Source: Hibiscus mutabilis
Taxonomy: Eukaryota; Streptophyta; Magnoliopsida; Malvales; Malvaceae
DNA length: 64,000 bases
Assembly: GCA_019671005.1 (NCBI GenBank)
Contig: CM033752.1
Span: 22,886,969-22,950,968, forward strand
Reading direction: 5' to 3'
The first letter of the stretch is position 1, and every line of letters starts with the position of its first letter. Both the position numbers and the translations under genes were made by a program. The notes below the pieces were generated by a model. The model was not told where the DNA came from. It searched no databases and worked only from the letters and a program-made list of their open reading frames with translations. Below, one piece after another: positions 11,600-22,310 of this stretch.

Positions 11600-12647
11600 T
11601 CATGCGAAATATGTATAGTACAGGTGTACAAAACTAGCATTGGATAAGGAAATGATATTGTCATGCCAATGTTTTCTCTTTTCCTTGTAAATTGAGGCAT
11701 TTTCATAAGCATTGTGAATTATCTCTTCTAGATCCGTAAGGTCTAACATCCTATTCTTTCCAACAGCTTCATAATCTATATTCACTTGCTTGATAGCCCA
11801 TATCACCTTGTGTTCCAACTCAACAGGCAAGTGACATGATTTTCGAAAACCACTTGATACGGTGACATCTCAAGTGGTGTCTTGTAAGTTGTTCGAAGTG
11901 CCCATAGAGCATCATCCAATAGCGAAGACCAATATTTCCTAGTGGTGTTAACCACTTTCTCTAGAATATTTTAAATGGCTTGGCTAGAGATTTTTGTTTG
12001 CCCATTCGATTAAGGATGACAAGTTGTGGCAAGTCTATAGTTAACTTCATATCTTTTTAGTGCAGCAACAACTTGGTTGCAATGGAAATGCTTCCTTTGA
12101 TCGCTAATCAAGGCTTTAAGGGTCTCAAATCTAGTGAGTATATACTTGTGAAAAAAATTTAGCATTGTTTTTGCGTAATCGTTAGGAATGACAACTGCTT
12201 TAATCCATTTAGAGACATAATTCACAGCAACCAGAATATAGAGACTACCAAAAAAAATTGGAAAATGTCCTATAAAATTCAGGTCCCATACATCAAATAA
12301 CTCAACCTCCATGATTGGTTGTTGTGGCATTTCATTGCGTCTAGAAATTGAACTAATGCGTTGACAATGATCACAACGTTGTGCAAACTCGTGAGTATCT
12401 TTAAATAGTGACGGCCAAAAAAATACATATTGAAGAACCTTCCCAGAAGTTCTCATGGACATCCATATGGAACATCATGACAATGCTTCAATATTGGTAG
12501 CATCTCTTCTTCTGAAACGCAACGCCTAATGATGTTATTATTGCAAACCTTGAACCAATAAAGTTTGTTCCAATAATATTTCATTGCATTGTAAACAAAT
12601 CTCACTTTTTTGTGGCCAGTTACACCTAACAGAGTTTTTTCACACAC
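11600..12647 (-). pseudogene. Athila-3 integrase, broken, two catalytic residues lost
   Basis: Frame 12647-12453 holds the region before the zinc-binding domain ('NNNIIRRCVSEEEMLPILKHCHD'). Frame 12462-12010 holds 'CDHCQR', the catalytic core entry 'FDVWDLNFIGHFP', 'LYILVAVNYVSKWIKA', 'LISDQRKHF' and 'LATTCHP'. Read-through continues with 'SNGQTKISSQAI', 'LDDALWALRTTYKTP' and 'MSPYQVVF', then 'PVELEHKVIWAIKQ' in frame 11830-11600. In family members the triad sits in W-G-I-D-F, I-S-D and N-G-Q-A-E; here the first D is N and the E is K, besides several stops. Confidence 0.85.
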
Positions 12648-12699
12648 TAAATAGTTGACAAAATCTGCATACCAAGGTACTGCATTAATAGCAAAAAGC

Positions 12700-13475
12700 T
12701 TTTCATCTGGGAATACGTCTGGAATTTGAGCTTGATTCTCATCTTCACTACCAAATTATAGTCTCAACAAGTGATCTGCAACCTGATTTTCTGAACACTT
12801 GCAATCTTTTATCTCAATATCAAACTCTTGCAGAAATAGAATTCATCTTATCAATCTCGATTTAGTGTCCTTTTTCGCAAAAAGATATCTCAATGTAGAA
12901 TGATCAGTAAAATTAGTAACCTTTGCGCTGATAAGATATGAACAAAACTTGTCGAAAGCAAAACTTACAGCCAATAATTCCTTTTCTGCGGTTGCATAAT
13001 TTATTTGAGCCTCGGTCAAAGTTTTACTAGCATAGTAAATAGCACGAAATACCTTCTCTTTTCTTTGTCCTAGAATAGCACCAATAGCGAAATCACTCAC
13101 ATCACACATGACTTTAGAGGGTTGCGACCAGTCTGGTGCAAAGACAATAGGTTTATTCACAAGCTGCTTCTTAATTTGATTGAATGCATCCAGACATGCA
13201 TCGTCAAAGAAAAATCATCGATTTTTCTCTAATAGTAAACATAAGGGCATTGAGAGTTTTAAAAAATCTCTGATAAATAGTCTATAAAATTCTGCTTGCC
13301 CTATGAAACTACAAATTACTTTAACATTTGTCGGTGGAGGTAATTTTTCAATAACATCCACCTTAGCTTTATCAACTTCAATTCCTACACTAAAAATCCG
13401 ATGGCCTAACACAATTCCTTCTGTGACCATAAAATGGCATTTCTTCTCGTTCAGTACGAGACATGTTCTTATTAT
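12700..13475 (-). pseudogene. Athila-3 RT C-terminus and RNase H, broken
   Basis: Frame 13595-13215 joins unrelated sequence (right of about 13475) to RT: 'LVLNEKKCHFMVTEGIVLGH', 'DKAKVDVIEKLPPPTN', 'FIGQAEFYRLFIRDF'. Frame 13160-12843 is RNase H: 'VMCDVSDFAIGAILGQRK', 'IYYASKTLTEAQINY.TAEKELLAV.FAFDKF', 'TDHSTLRYLFAKKD'. The acidic residues of RNase H (CD, EKE, TDH) are intact. The region to 12700 continues with a stop-containing connection towards integrase. Confidence 0.85.
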
Positions 13476-14150
13476 CAATGTTTGATTGTTGTACCAAGAT
13501 ATCACTTGCAAGTTAATATTTTTCCAAAGATGAAATATTGATGGAGTGTCTAGTATCTTGATATGAGGTTCACATTTATTCAGATTTATTATCATTTTGG
13601 TTATCTTTTAATTAGATTGAAAGTTAAAATTAAGAAAAATATTTTGAAATAATTAAATTCATATTTTGCCTTTGGATGTCTAATATTTTAATGAATTAAT
13701 TGAAACATAATGTCAGCAAAGTGACCGCTTTTGTGTAGATTAGTTTATTTAAAATATCAAGATTAATGTGTTTTTGTAATTTATGCGTTTACTAATTGGC
13801 CCATAGGAAAGTTAATATTTGGCAGGATTTCAATGACAACTGTGGCGATAAATATGTTTCAATTATAAGGTATTTTATGTGAGCAATACGTTAGTCCAAA
13901 GATTAATCTATTGTTTGACATAGTTTATTGACAATATTTGATTGCTACAAGAAGAGTACCGCTTACAGTTAATATTACTGTCTAAAGACTTGATATTAAT
14001 GTTGTGCTTGGTATCTTGTGGGAACTAGCCATTATTTTTGTTTACTTATGAATATTTACATGAGCTTGTTTTTATTTTATTTTATTTATCTGTTTTTGTT
14101 CTATATTTAGGTAATTTATCTTTTGCTGTCACAATATATGTTAAATACCT
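13476..14150. other. Unassigned AT-rich stretch between Athila-3 and the copia relic
   Basis: No open frame or element end could be defined. Pieces such as 'cttggtatcttgtgggaac' (about 14000) and the anti-sense of 13495-13520 resemble copia LTR or leader sequence in opposite orientations. The missing 5' LTR of the copia relic may therefore be scattered here. This is a guess. Confidence 0.3.
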
Positions 14151-14164
14151 TCTACACTCATGTT

Positions 14165-14900
14165 TAGTGAACCTAATTTCAAGGAATAGAAAAGGCACTT
14201 ACATATAATATTTGGTTGTATGAACATAGACTTTGCACTAAGGGGAGAATAATTTGCACCTCTCATTGCGGTAAGCACCCATAAAAGAGATTTTGAGATG
14301 TGAAATCATTCAAATCGCATGAGTCTAATGATCATAAAGCACAACGTTTTAAATGTCTTTAAGAGCACAAATCAAAAAAAAATATTACTAATGCTAAGGG
14401 TTTTCTTAACAAAATTAAGAAATGTTTTATCCAAAACATTAAGGTTAGGATGACATCACTTATGCCTTCTTTGATGTCTATGAGGTATAAGGGTCAGGAA
14501 AATGTGAGAGAGTACATTATGAAAATATTTAATATTGCTTCAAAACTTAAGGTACATAAGATCGGGCTTTCTAACAATTGTTTATTCTTATGGTTTTGGC
14601 ACTGGTTCCTATACAGTTTTACCAATTCAAGTTTCAACTGTCAAAAGGAGAAATAGACTCTAATTGAGTTCATTTCTCATTTTGTTCAAGAAAAAGAAAA
14701 GTTGAAGCATTATAAGTGCATAAGTACTCATTTTGTTAATGCTCGTTTAGTTAATGTCTCTAATAATCATGGAAATAAAAGGAAATATTAGAACAGAGTT
14801 GCTAAGGGTCCAACTCAAAAGAAACAACAATAATTTACAAATGGTTTATTCTTTTGTAATAAGTTAGGACACATGTGAAGAAATTAAACTTCAAAAGTGA
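14165..14900 (+). pseudogene. Copia gag, broken
   Basis: Shifting between frames gives the order of plant copia gag: 'NIDFALR' near 14220, 'NRMSLMIIKHN' near 14310, then an open stretch from 14450 with 'LMSMRYKGQENVREYIMKIFNIASKLK'. 'NCQKEK.TLIEFISHFVQEKEKLK' follows, then a zinc-knuckle remnant 'FFCNKLGHM' near 14850. Stops occur throughout. Confidence 0.7.
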
Positions 14901-15349
14901 GCAACTACTTCGGTTATTTTGTGTGATCCATAGGTTGTAAATTTTATGATCCCACAATTAGGATTATTTTAAGGAGATATTTATAACATTTTTAGGATGT
15001 TGAGTTTGGAGAGAGAAATAAGGTTAGATACATTGCTATTGACGAGAAATTGAATTATAATTTAATTCTTGCTATCACTTTTGACAATGTTTAGGTTTTC
15101 ACACCTATCATTAATCAAGAAGTGAATCAAGTACCTCAGTAAAACAATATTGAACAAATCCCATTCAAGATAAGGTAATTGTTTCGGAAGAACAAACTTA
15201 ATAACCTTAAAAACAAGTGTCATTGAAGAAATCCACGAGATAAATGAAAAATACTATTCCAGATTATTATATTATATTTCTTCAAGAAAATAAGGATAAT
15301 AATAAAATAATAGAAAATAACCTAATCATTTTTTTCATCAAATCATAAA

Positions 15350-16500
15350 AAGTTCTAACTCTCAAAAGTGGATTGATGCCATACAAGAAGAGTGCAATTT
15401 TATGCAAGACAATAAAGTTTAAGAACATATCCTATTACATGAAGGTGCAAACCAATTTATTGTAAATGGATATTTAAACCAAGAGGAGTGCAAATGGTAA
15501 TGTGGATAAGTGTATGGTATGCCTTGTATTTAAAGGATATACTCTAAAATAAGTTATTAATTTTGTAGAGACTTTCTCTTTAGTTTCATTGAAAGACTCT
15601 TTCAGGATAATCATGAAGTTGGTTACCTATTTTAATCTGGAGCTACATTAGATGGATGTTAAGAATGTGTTTTTCAATGGAAACATTGATAAACAATTTA
15701 TACAGTGTAATCAGAAAATTTGTGTTTGATGATACATTGTCAGTGATATGAAAATTAAGTAAATCCATCTATAGGCTTAATTATTTCTCTCTCCAATTGT
15801 ATTACAAATTTCACCAAGTAATTATCTCGTTTGGTTTTAAGATAAATTTGGTTGATGATTGTATATATTACAAGTTTAGTGGGAGTAAACCAAGTGGTAC
15901 TCATATTGCTAAGGAAGACAAATTTTGTCTTATTCAATGCCCTAAAAGTAACCTTGAAATTTAGAAAATACAAATGATTCCATATGCATAAGTTATTGGG
16001 AATCTAATTTATGCTCAAGTATGTATGCATTCGAATATTGCGTACGTTGTTGGAATGTTAGACGGATATTTAAGCAAATCTAGTATGGACCATTGAATAG
16101 CAGCCAATAGGGTTATGAGATATCTTTAGAGAACAAAAATTACATGCTCACCTATCGAATTCTGGTAAGTTAGAGATCAGTAAGTCGATTATATTAGAAT
16201 ATTAATGCAAAAGAATTTTGTCACATGGGCTGCTAGTTATAGATTGAATAGAAAGACCACTTCAAATTCGAAGCACATGGGCTGCTAGTTATTTTTTAAC
16301 AATAAATTTTCATTCATTTATTCTATAAACAATAGGAACACTTCAAATTCGAAGCACATAAATATTATATTCCTAGTTGTTAAAGGAAATTCAGAGTGGT
16401 TGTGTGTCTATAAAACATGTTGGTACAAACTCCATAATTGTGCGCTTAATAAGAAACTATCACCCTAGGTCTTTCATGAGTACACTACTCATGTGGGTGT
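15350..16500 (+). pseudogene. Copia reverse transcriptase and RNase H, broken, catalytic YVDD deleted
   Basis: RT begins 'QKWIDAIQEECNFMQDNKV', followed by 'YLNQEE' (for W-x-F-K-T-K), 'FSLVSLKDSFRIIM', 'MDVKNVFFNGNIDKQF', then 'FGFKINLVDDCIYYKFSGSK'. In intact relatives the YVDD box follows 'SGSK'. Here the reading jumps to 'GTHIAKEDKFCLIQCPKSNLE', so about 60 residues including YVDD are missing (near 15880-15900). RNase H-like motifs follow: 'VIGNLIYAQVCMHSNIAYVVGML', 'NRVMRYL', and the usual 'FHEYTTHVGV' end near 16470. Confidence 0.75.
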
Positions 16501-16940
16501 AATGTTATTTAAGGATATTTAATTTTAGTGGGAGTTTGTAATTTTGAAAAATACTCATTCGTTTTAGACATACTTTTAGTTGCTTCAAGTTAAAGATATT
16601 TTAAGATTATTTTCTGCAGAAATAAAGTTCTTTATATTTATGCACACTTTGAATTCAATAAATTTTGATCTCACTAAGGTTTAGGAGGACCAGTTGAAAA
16701 TAGGCATGTCTGGTTCACATTTCATGTAATTTTCCATGCTATGCATCCATGATTGATCTATGTCATTTGATTATATTTGTATATGTGACCATTAATGGGT
16801 CTAGTCATGATGATATGGTAAAGGTTGCTTTGATCCTATATGGATAAAGTTGATGGACGAGATTATTATAGAATACCTATTATATAATAGCAAATTCTAA
16901 GCTCATAAGATTGTACATTTGTCAAGAAACATATGTTGCA

Positions 16941-16952
16941 CAAGTGGGAGAT
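16941..16952 (+). other. Copia polypurine tract
   Basis: CAAGTGGGAGAT directly precedes the LTR start TGTTGG at 16953, a classic plant copia PPT and LTR junction. Confidence 0.7.
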
Positions 16953-17340
16953 TGTTGGATTAAAATCCGCAATTGTGGGCACATATGTATAGTGTATGAT
17001 GCTATTATAAAGTATGACACAAAATTAAGTGACCAATTATGTTAAGTGTGTCATAGGTATTAAAGTGTCATGGAAATAAAAGTGTAGATACCATAAGATA
17101 TATTTATAATTCAATGAGGGGCAGAGTTATAAATATTTAATAGTTGATTGTTAAATCAACTATATAAAGAGGTAATTGTCCCCAAGAAATAGGTTAACTT
17201 TTTTTCTATCCTTCCCCATCAAAGAGTTTTACGTCAAGACATAACCTATCTTATTGGAAGATCATAACCACATTCTAGACGATCTTCATTGAAGGATTCA
17301 AGGTTTTTAGTCCATCAATAAATTCAGGTACGCTTCTGCA
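16953..17340 (+). repeat. Copia 3' LTR (about 390 bp)
   Basis: It starts TGTTGGATTAAAATCC after the PPT and probably ends at TTCTGCA (17340). It contains a TATA-like box (TATATAAAGAGG, about 17160) and a polyadenylation-like AATAAAT near 17320. The right end is inferred from the CA dinucleotide and typical length only. Confidence 0.6.
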
Positions 17341-17383
17341 TTTAGTTTATTGTTCTTGATGATTTGACATGATAGATCATGGG

Positions 17384-17388
17384 CAAGA
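17384..17388 (+). repeat. Candidate target duplication (left) of the long LTR
   Basis: CAAGA lies just before the LTR start; CAAAA lies just after its end (35681-35685). Four of five bases agree, consistent with an aged 5-bp duplication. Confidence 0.45.
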
Positions 17389-20300
17389 TGTAATATCCCA
17401 AATTTTTGGCTAGTGACCAAAATGTAAATTTTGGAAGTTTTGGGGTTAAAGTATAAAGTTTGGAAAAGTTTAGGGACTAAAGTGTAAATTTCCCCAATAA
17501 GTAATTTTATTCAGTATAAGAGTGAATCGGATCGAAATAAGTACCTTGATATCGGTTTTAAGAATTAAGATGAAGTAAAAGGTACCGAATTTGGATCGAA
17601 TAAAATTGTTAAGCGTGCTCAGGCTAGGTAAATATTAGGATGGGTGACCTCCGAGAAGGTCCCATAAAAGTGTTTCTGATCGATATTTTGGACTCATAAG
17701 AGTAGAGAATATTCGTATGGATTATCGATAAAGTAATTCTAAGAGAAATTTTATTCTATGGAGATTTTCGATAAGTATCGGGAAAATAGAATGAGTTAAG
17801 AAAATTCAGTCTAAGATCTTAGGAAAGGAAAATTTTATGAGATGATATTGTGGATTTCCCGAATATGGAAATATAGAATTATTGGAATAAATCCGACAGC
17901 TCGATAAAGGTAAAATCGTAGTAGAAATATTTTATGAATATCGGGAAATCGGATCGAACTAAAATTTTAGAGCCTAATCCAAAAGCTATGGAAAAGCCAT
18001 AAAATACTATTTTATGAATATTTTATTATAGTTGGTTGGATTCTAACTAGACTTAGTTGAATTTTTACAAGAATGGCAAACTAGTAAATAAAAACTAGTT
18101 GGAGGGCAGATTGGTCATTCGGCCCCAATGGCAATTTTGAAATATTTAAAAGTTATAAGGGAAATTTTGGAAAGAGGAAATGGAAGATTAAATCTTGGCC
18201 CTTAATTGATGATAAAATCAATCTCAACCATTGGATAAAAGGGTAAAATTGTAATTTCACTATTAAATGAATTTAATATTCATTTAATAGTTATATGTGT
18301 AAAATAATGGTGAAAATAAGAACAATTCATCTTTTCCAGCCAAAAATATGAGAGCTAGGGAAAAAAAAGAAAATTTTCCAAAGCTTGATTCAAGCCCCGA
18401 AACTCGGTTTTTAGGTAATCTCTTCAACTGCAAAGTTGTTCTACTCTCCAAGCTCTATCTTTTGATGTCAATAATTCATGGAATTCATGCTTGATTGATG
18501 AGAATATACATGAGAAAGAAATTAGGGTTTATGGATCAATTGGGGCTTTTGAGATTTTATGATTTCATGATTGAATTCAAGTTGAAATCAAGTTAGTATG
18601 ATGTTAAAATCATGATATTGAGTTGGGATTTAATTTCTACATGTTTTGATTTTTATGAAGATGATTAGGGTTTATGGATTCAAGTTTAATTTAGGGTTGT
18701 AATGTTGAATTAATGATCTAGTAAGCTTGAATTCTTATTAGGAAGCAAAACCCTAAGTCAAAGGTATAGGGATCATTTTGGCAAGTTTAAAAGTTAGAGG
18801 ACCAAATCTGATTTTTATGATTCTGGTGTGTATTTATGTTATTAATGATGTTAGAGACATGAAATTGAAGTTAGAATGTTAAATTGATGCTGAATCGAAC
18901 TAGTGACCATTTTGACAAATTGTCAAAGTTAAGTGACCAAATCAAAAATGTTTTGTATGGGGGATAAATCTGATTTTTAGTTGTAATGATGGAGTTGAGG
19001 TAGTAATGTTGAATTAAGGACTAATTTGCAAAGTTAAGAAGCTTGAATCCTTATCTTTGCATTTTAGTGACTATTTTGTCAAAGAATGAAAAATAAGGGA
19101 GAATTATTTTGAATAATTATTTGTTGAAGAAGGTGATGAGTTGGTGGTTTAAAGCAAGCAATTGGACTAAATTGAAAAGTAGAGAAGTAAGGAGAAGTTA
19201 GTATAAAAATTTGAAGTTTATTTATGGAAGCATTGTAGAAAACTGGATTATGGCAGTAAGTTTGAAAATTCACCATAAATTCTACAAAAATGGCTAGATG
19301 TGAATTTTTTACCGATATAAAGATTTGTTCGTCTAGTTTCGTTTCCATCAAACGGAAATTGATTTCGAGTTCTGAGTCAAAAGATATGAAATTTTTAAGT
19401 GACGAAAGGTTAGAAAACAGAGCACCAGTCTGTTCCGAATTCCAGCTCTGTAATTGACTTTGAAAATTTACCATAAATCGTACAAGTTGAATTCGGACTA
19501 TTAATTTATATGGATGAAAACCTTATTGAATCTAGTTTCTTTCAGAACAAACGGAGTCGAATTTCAAGTTGTAAATTATTTTATAGAAACATTTCTTTGA
19601 AGGTAGTGTAATCTGCCAGAAAATGAGAATTGATATATTTTGTATCTAAGGTTAATTGGTAAGCTTGAAAGGGGTTAATGGAAGTTCAAATTGGTCACTA
19701 AGGACCATAATGAGTTTTCGAACAATTCAAGGAAGGAAGGAAATTTTGGAAATTCTATATATTCGAATGATTAGATTTGATAGCATGTTTGAGAAATTGT
19801 TAGATTTGAATCTAACAATTTGTTGTTTACATTCATGTAATTAATGAAGTTTGACATGAATAAAAAGAGGGTTCGAGGTACTATGAAAGAAAGGATCGAA
19901 TATAGCTTAGTGAGGCAAGCTAATAAATGGCCCAGGTGGGTGCATTTATATGTTTTGAAATGTATTTTAGTAGACTTTTAAGAATTTTATTTACGTGATT
20001 TTATTGAAATGATAACATGGTTTTTGTATAAGTTATATGATGTTTTAGAAGCAAAGGAAAAAGGTTAGTATATGATAGAGTATGAACTTCCCAATTATGT
20101 TCTATTATGGCAAGTTATTATTGAATAAAGGTGATATATGAATCATTTACAAAATGATAATTTACAAGTTACTGATATGGATTTATTGCCCAAGTTTATG
20201 ATAGAGAGTTACAGTATAGTGGCATGACATATTATGATAAATGAACAAACAAGAAAATATTATGATATTATCATATAGTAAATTATCACTAATGCAACAT

Positions 20301-20692
20301 AAAAGTTAATGCATTGGCATATATCATGCTATTTAAATGTAGCCATAAAGTTTAATAAGTTTAAATTATTATTAATTTTGTTTATTGCCTCACAAAGTGA
20401 AAACTTAGCGTGTGTTTGATTCACAAGTAGGTTAAGATGGAGTACTTGAAGAGGAGTTGAGCATACTGATCAAGCTTCAATCTGCAAAATATCAGTAAGA
20501 TATTCTAGCTTATGATAATCTCTAGTGGGCATGTAATTATTTATCCGCTGGTAGTATATGCTGCATTAAATTAAATTAAACGATAGATAATTGATCAGTT
20601 TTAATGATGAATCATATATAGATAAAGCAAGATAAGGTATTAGTAAAATGAAAGAATAAACTAAAGTAGAAAGAAGGTTACTTTGTTAATAT
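17389..20692 (+). mobile_element. Long LTR (probable solo LTR), left part, interrupted by the tandem array
   Basis: It starts TGTAATATCCC and is homologous, in opposite orientation, to 1-622. It reads on without coding capacity to 20692, where the tandem array is inserted, and resumes at 35317. The combined length is about 3.67 kb with ends TGTAATATCCC...GGGTGTTACA, an imperfect inverted terminal repeat typical of LTR ends. No PBS follows the end and no polypurine tract precedes the start, so a solo LTR is the simplest reading. The last five bases (AATAT) are the target duplicated by the array. Short open frames (19079-19474, 19656-19844) are chance. Confidence 0.6.
20688..20692 (+). repeat. 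Target site duplication, left (AATAT)
   Basis: AATAT immediately precedes LTR-a and is repeated exactly after LTR-d (35312-35316). The pair encloses the complete four-LTR array. Confidence 0.8.
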
Positions 20693-21907
20693 TGTAATCA
20701 CTCATTTTTGTCCGGGTTTTAGTATTTTTAGTATTGTTGTAATAGTAATATTATTAATATAAAATTAATAAAATAAAAATAAAATAAAATCATAATAATT
20801 AAAAAAAAGGAAATTTATATGGTTTTTGGGTGGTCCACGTCACCCCTTTCAACCACCCAATTGCCTATATAAAGGCATGGGGGTGGGGGGCAATTGGAAT
20901 TGAAATTGAAGAATGGATCGGCAGGGGTGGCCAAATAAGGGAGCTTAGGCTCCCGGCTAGCCCAGGACCGGGACAGTGTCCTCGGTCTTAACCGGTTCGA
21001 TCGGGGTCCTATTTTGGATTTGATCTAGTTCATTTTTTTGGAGAGGTCGTGGTAAATCTCGGTGGGGTTCAGTCGGGGTTCGTCATTCGAACTCTTAGTT
21101 AGGTATATTTTCCTTCCTTTTTATTTATGTTGTAATTTTTAGGATTTAATGAAGTAGTAGTTAATTTAAAATTGTGTTTTTAATTTGTATGTTTATCTAT
21201 GTTTTAGATTAGTATGCTTTAAATTTATGTTTTATATTAATATTTTATTTATGTTAGATTTGTTTTTATTTATGAGTTAGATTAATATTTATGTATGTAT
21301 GTTTTAGTTTAGTATTTTATTTATGTTAGATCTATTTTTATTTATGTGTTAAATTAATAGTTATGTATGTATGTTTTAGATTAGTATTTTATTTATGTTA
21401 TATTAGTATTTTATTATGTTAGTATTTATTTATATTTTTATCGCAATGTATTTATTTATATTTGCCATGTTTTTTAAGTTTGCATAACGGACATATATTT
21501 TGTCAATGTGGTGCCCTTTTATTCGAGCGTAAACGGGGCCAGTATCAGGCGTAGTGATAGTGGTTGGGCGTTTACTCTCGAATAACGGGGCTTTCAAATT
21601 TACTCGCACATATAACCAGATTTTAATTTAATTGTCACTTTAATCCGGAAAGTCTAATATTAATAAAGCGGTAATTATTAAAGTACCAATTTTGGGCGGT
21701 GTGGGGGTGCTAATCCTTCCCCATCCGTAACCGACTCCCGAACCCGATATTTTGAAATCTCTGGGGTTTTTTTTGTGTCCGGTCCACCTTAAGTGGCCGG
21801 TGACGACTCCATTTTAAATAAAATACGGGTTTCTTCTAAAACTCCTCGCAGAAGATAATATTTTCAAAAAAACCATATCTTTTTTAGTGTAAAAGGACAT
21901 CGTTACA
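20693..21907 (+). repeat. LTR-a of the tandem array
   Basis: 1215 bp, TGTAATCACTC...CATCGTTACA. It shares diagnostic bases with LTR-d (GTAATAG at about 20740, GGTGGCCAAA at about 20926, TTAACCGG at about 20990, CGGGGTTCG at about 21074) that differ from LTR-b and LTR-c. It contains a TATA box (about 20867) and, near its 3' end, the block with 'ccgactcccgaacccg' and 'gtggccggtgacgactcc' common to other TAT-like LTRs in this window. Confidence 0.88.
20864..20882 (+). promoter_or_regulatory. Retrotransposon promoter (TATA box) in the LTR
   Basis: GCCTATATAAAGGCATG is a canonical TATA box within a small inverted repeat (GCCT...AGGC). Transcription would begin about 30 bases on, in the 'caattggaattgaaattg' stretch. 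The same box recurs at about 25502, 30076 and 34258 in the other three LTRs, so each of the three internal units has a promoter in front of it. Confidence 0.6.
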
Positions 21908-21927
21908 GATGACGACTCCGCTGGGGA
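21908..21927 (+). other. Primer binding site, unit a
   Basis: GATGACGACTCCGCTGGGGA directly after the LTR end. Copies b (26553) and c (31130) read GATGGCGACTC(C/A)GCTGGG. TGGCGACTC.GCTGGGGA is the tRNA-Arg-type PBS known for Ogre/TAT elements (lineage knowledge; the tRNA match was not computed). Confidence 0.65.
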
Positions 21928-22109
21928 AATTTTTTTTTCAAAAATAAATGAGAGTCGAGCTTTTTCAAATAATTACCGCTCTATTAATATCGGAAATTCC
22001 AGATTAAAGTGACTATTAAATTAACATTCGGTTACAATTGCGCGTTTATTTTAACGCGTTTAAAATTTGGCATATAAACCCATTTTTTTAAGTGGGGGGA
22101 AAACGCTAA

Positions 22110-22310
22110 TGCTTTCGTGGAGATATCGTTCTCCCGTATGGGCCTAGCAAGTACCTTCGGGGCTCGAGTACCTTATACTTTCGTGAGGATATCGTTCCTT
22201 CGTATGGGTATAAGCAAATAGGTCCCCCTGAATTGAACCCGGTTGAAATGAGCCTATAATGGGTGATGACCGAGGGCCTTGCTACTCTTAGTAGAGGACA
22301 GCAAGGACAA
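22110..22310 (+). repeat. Leader inverted repeats (potential RNA hairpins) of unit a
   Basis: Three inverted repeats are seen. GCTA (about 22108-22111) pairs with TAGC (22144-22147) around a core 'ctttcgtggagatatcgttc'. CTTATAC (22172-22178) pairs with GTATAAG (22208-22214) around a nearly identical core. CCTTGCT (22277-22283) pairs with AGCAAGG (22300-22306), with an inner TACT/AGTA. Units b and c keep them. The repeated core with different arms echoes the minisatellite further downstream. Confidence 0.5.

Larger units (their letters stand above)
10361..13475 (-). mobile_element. Athila-type retrotransposon fragment: RT end to env-like ORF (Athila-3)
   Basis: Minus-strand order: last part of RT (13475-13215), RNase H (13160-12843), integrase (12647-11600), then the extra ORF typical of Athila elements (11291-about 10430). 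Gag, protease and most of RT are missing: similarity starts at 'LVLNEKKCHFMV' near 13475. The left part was split off by Athila-2. This is the oldest layer of the stack. Confidence 0.8.
14150..17340 (+). mobile_element. Decayed Ty1/copia retrotransposon
   Basis: On the plus strand gag (about 14165-14900), an RT/RNase H region (about 15350-16500), a polypurine tract (16941-16952) and a 3' LTR (16953-17340) appear in the order of a Ty1/copia element. All frames are broken; protease and integrase were not recognised between 14900 and 15350, so that part is deleted. No matching 5' LTR was found. Confidence 0.75.
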
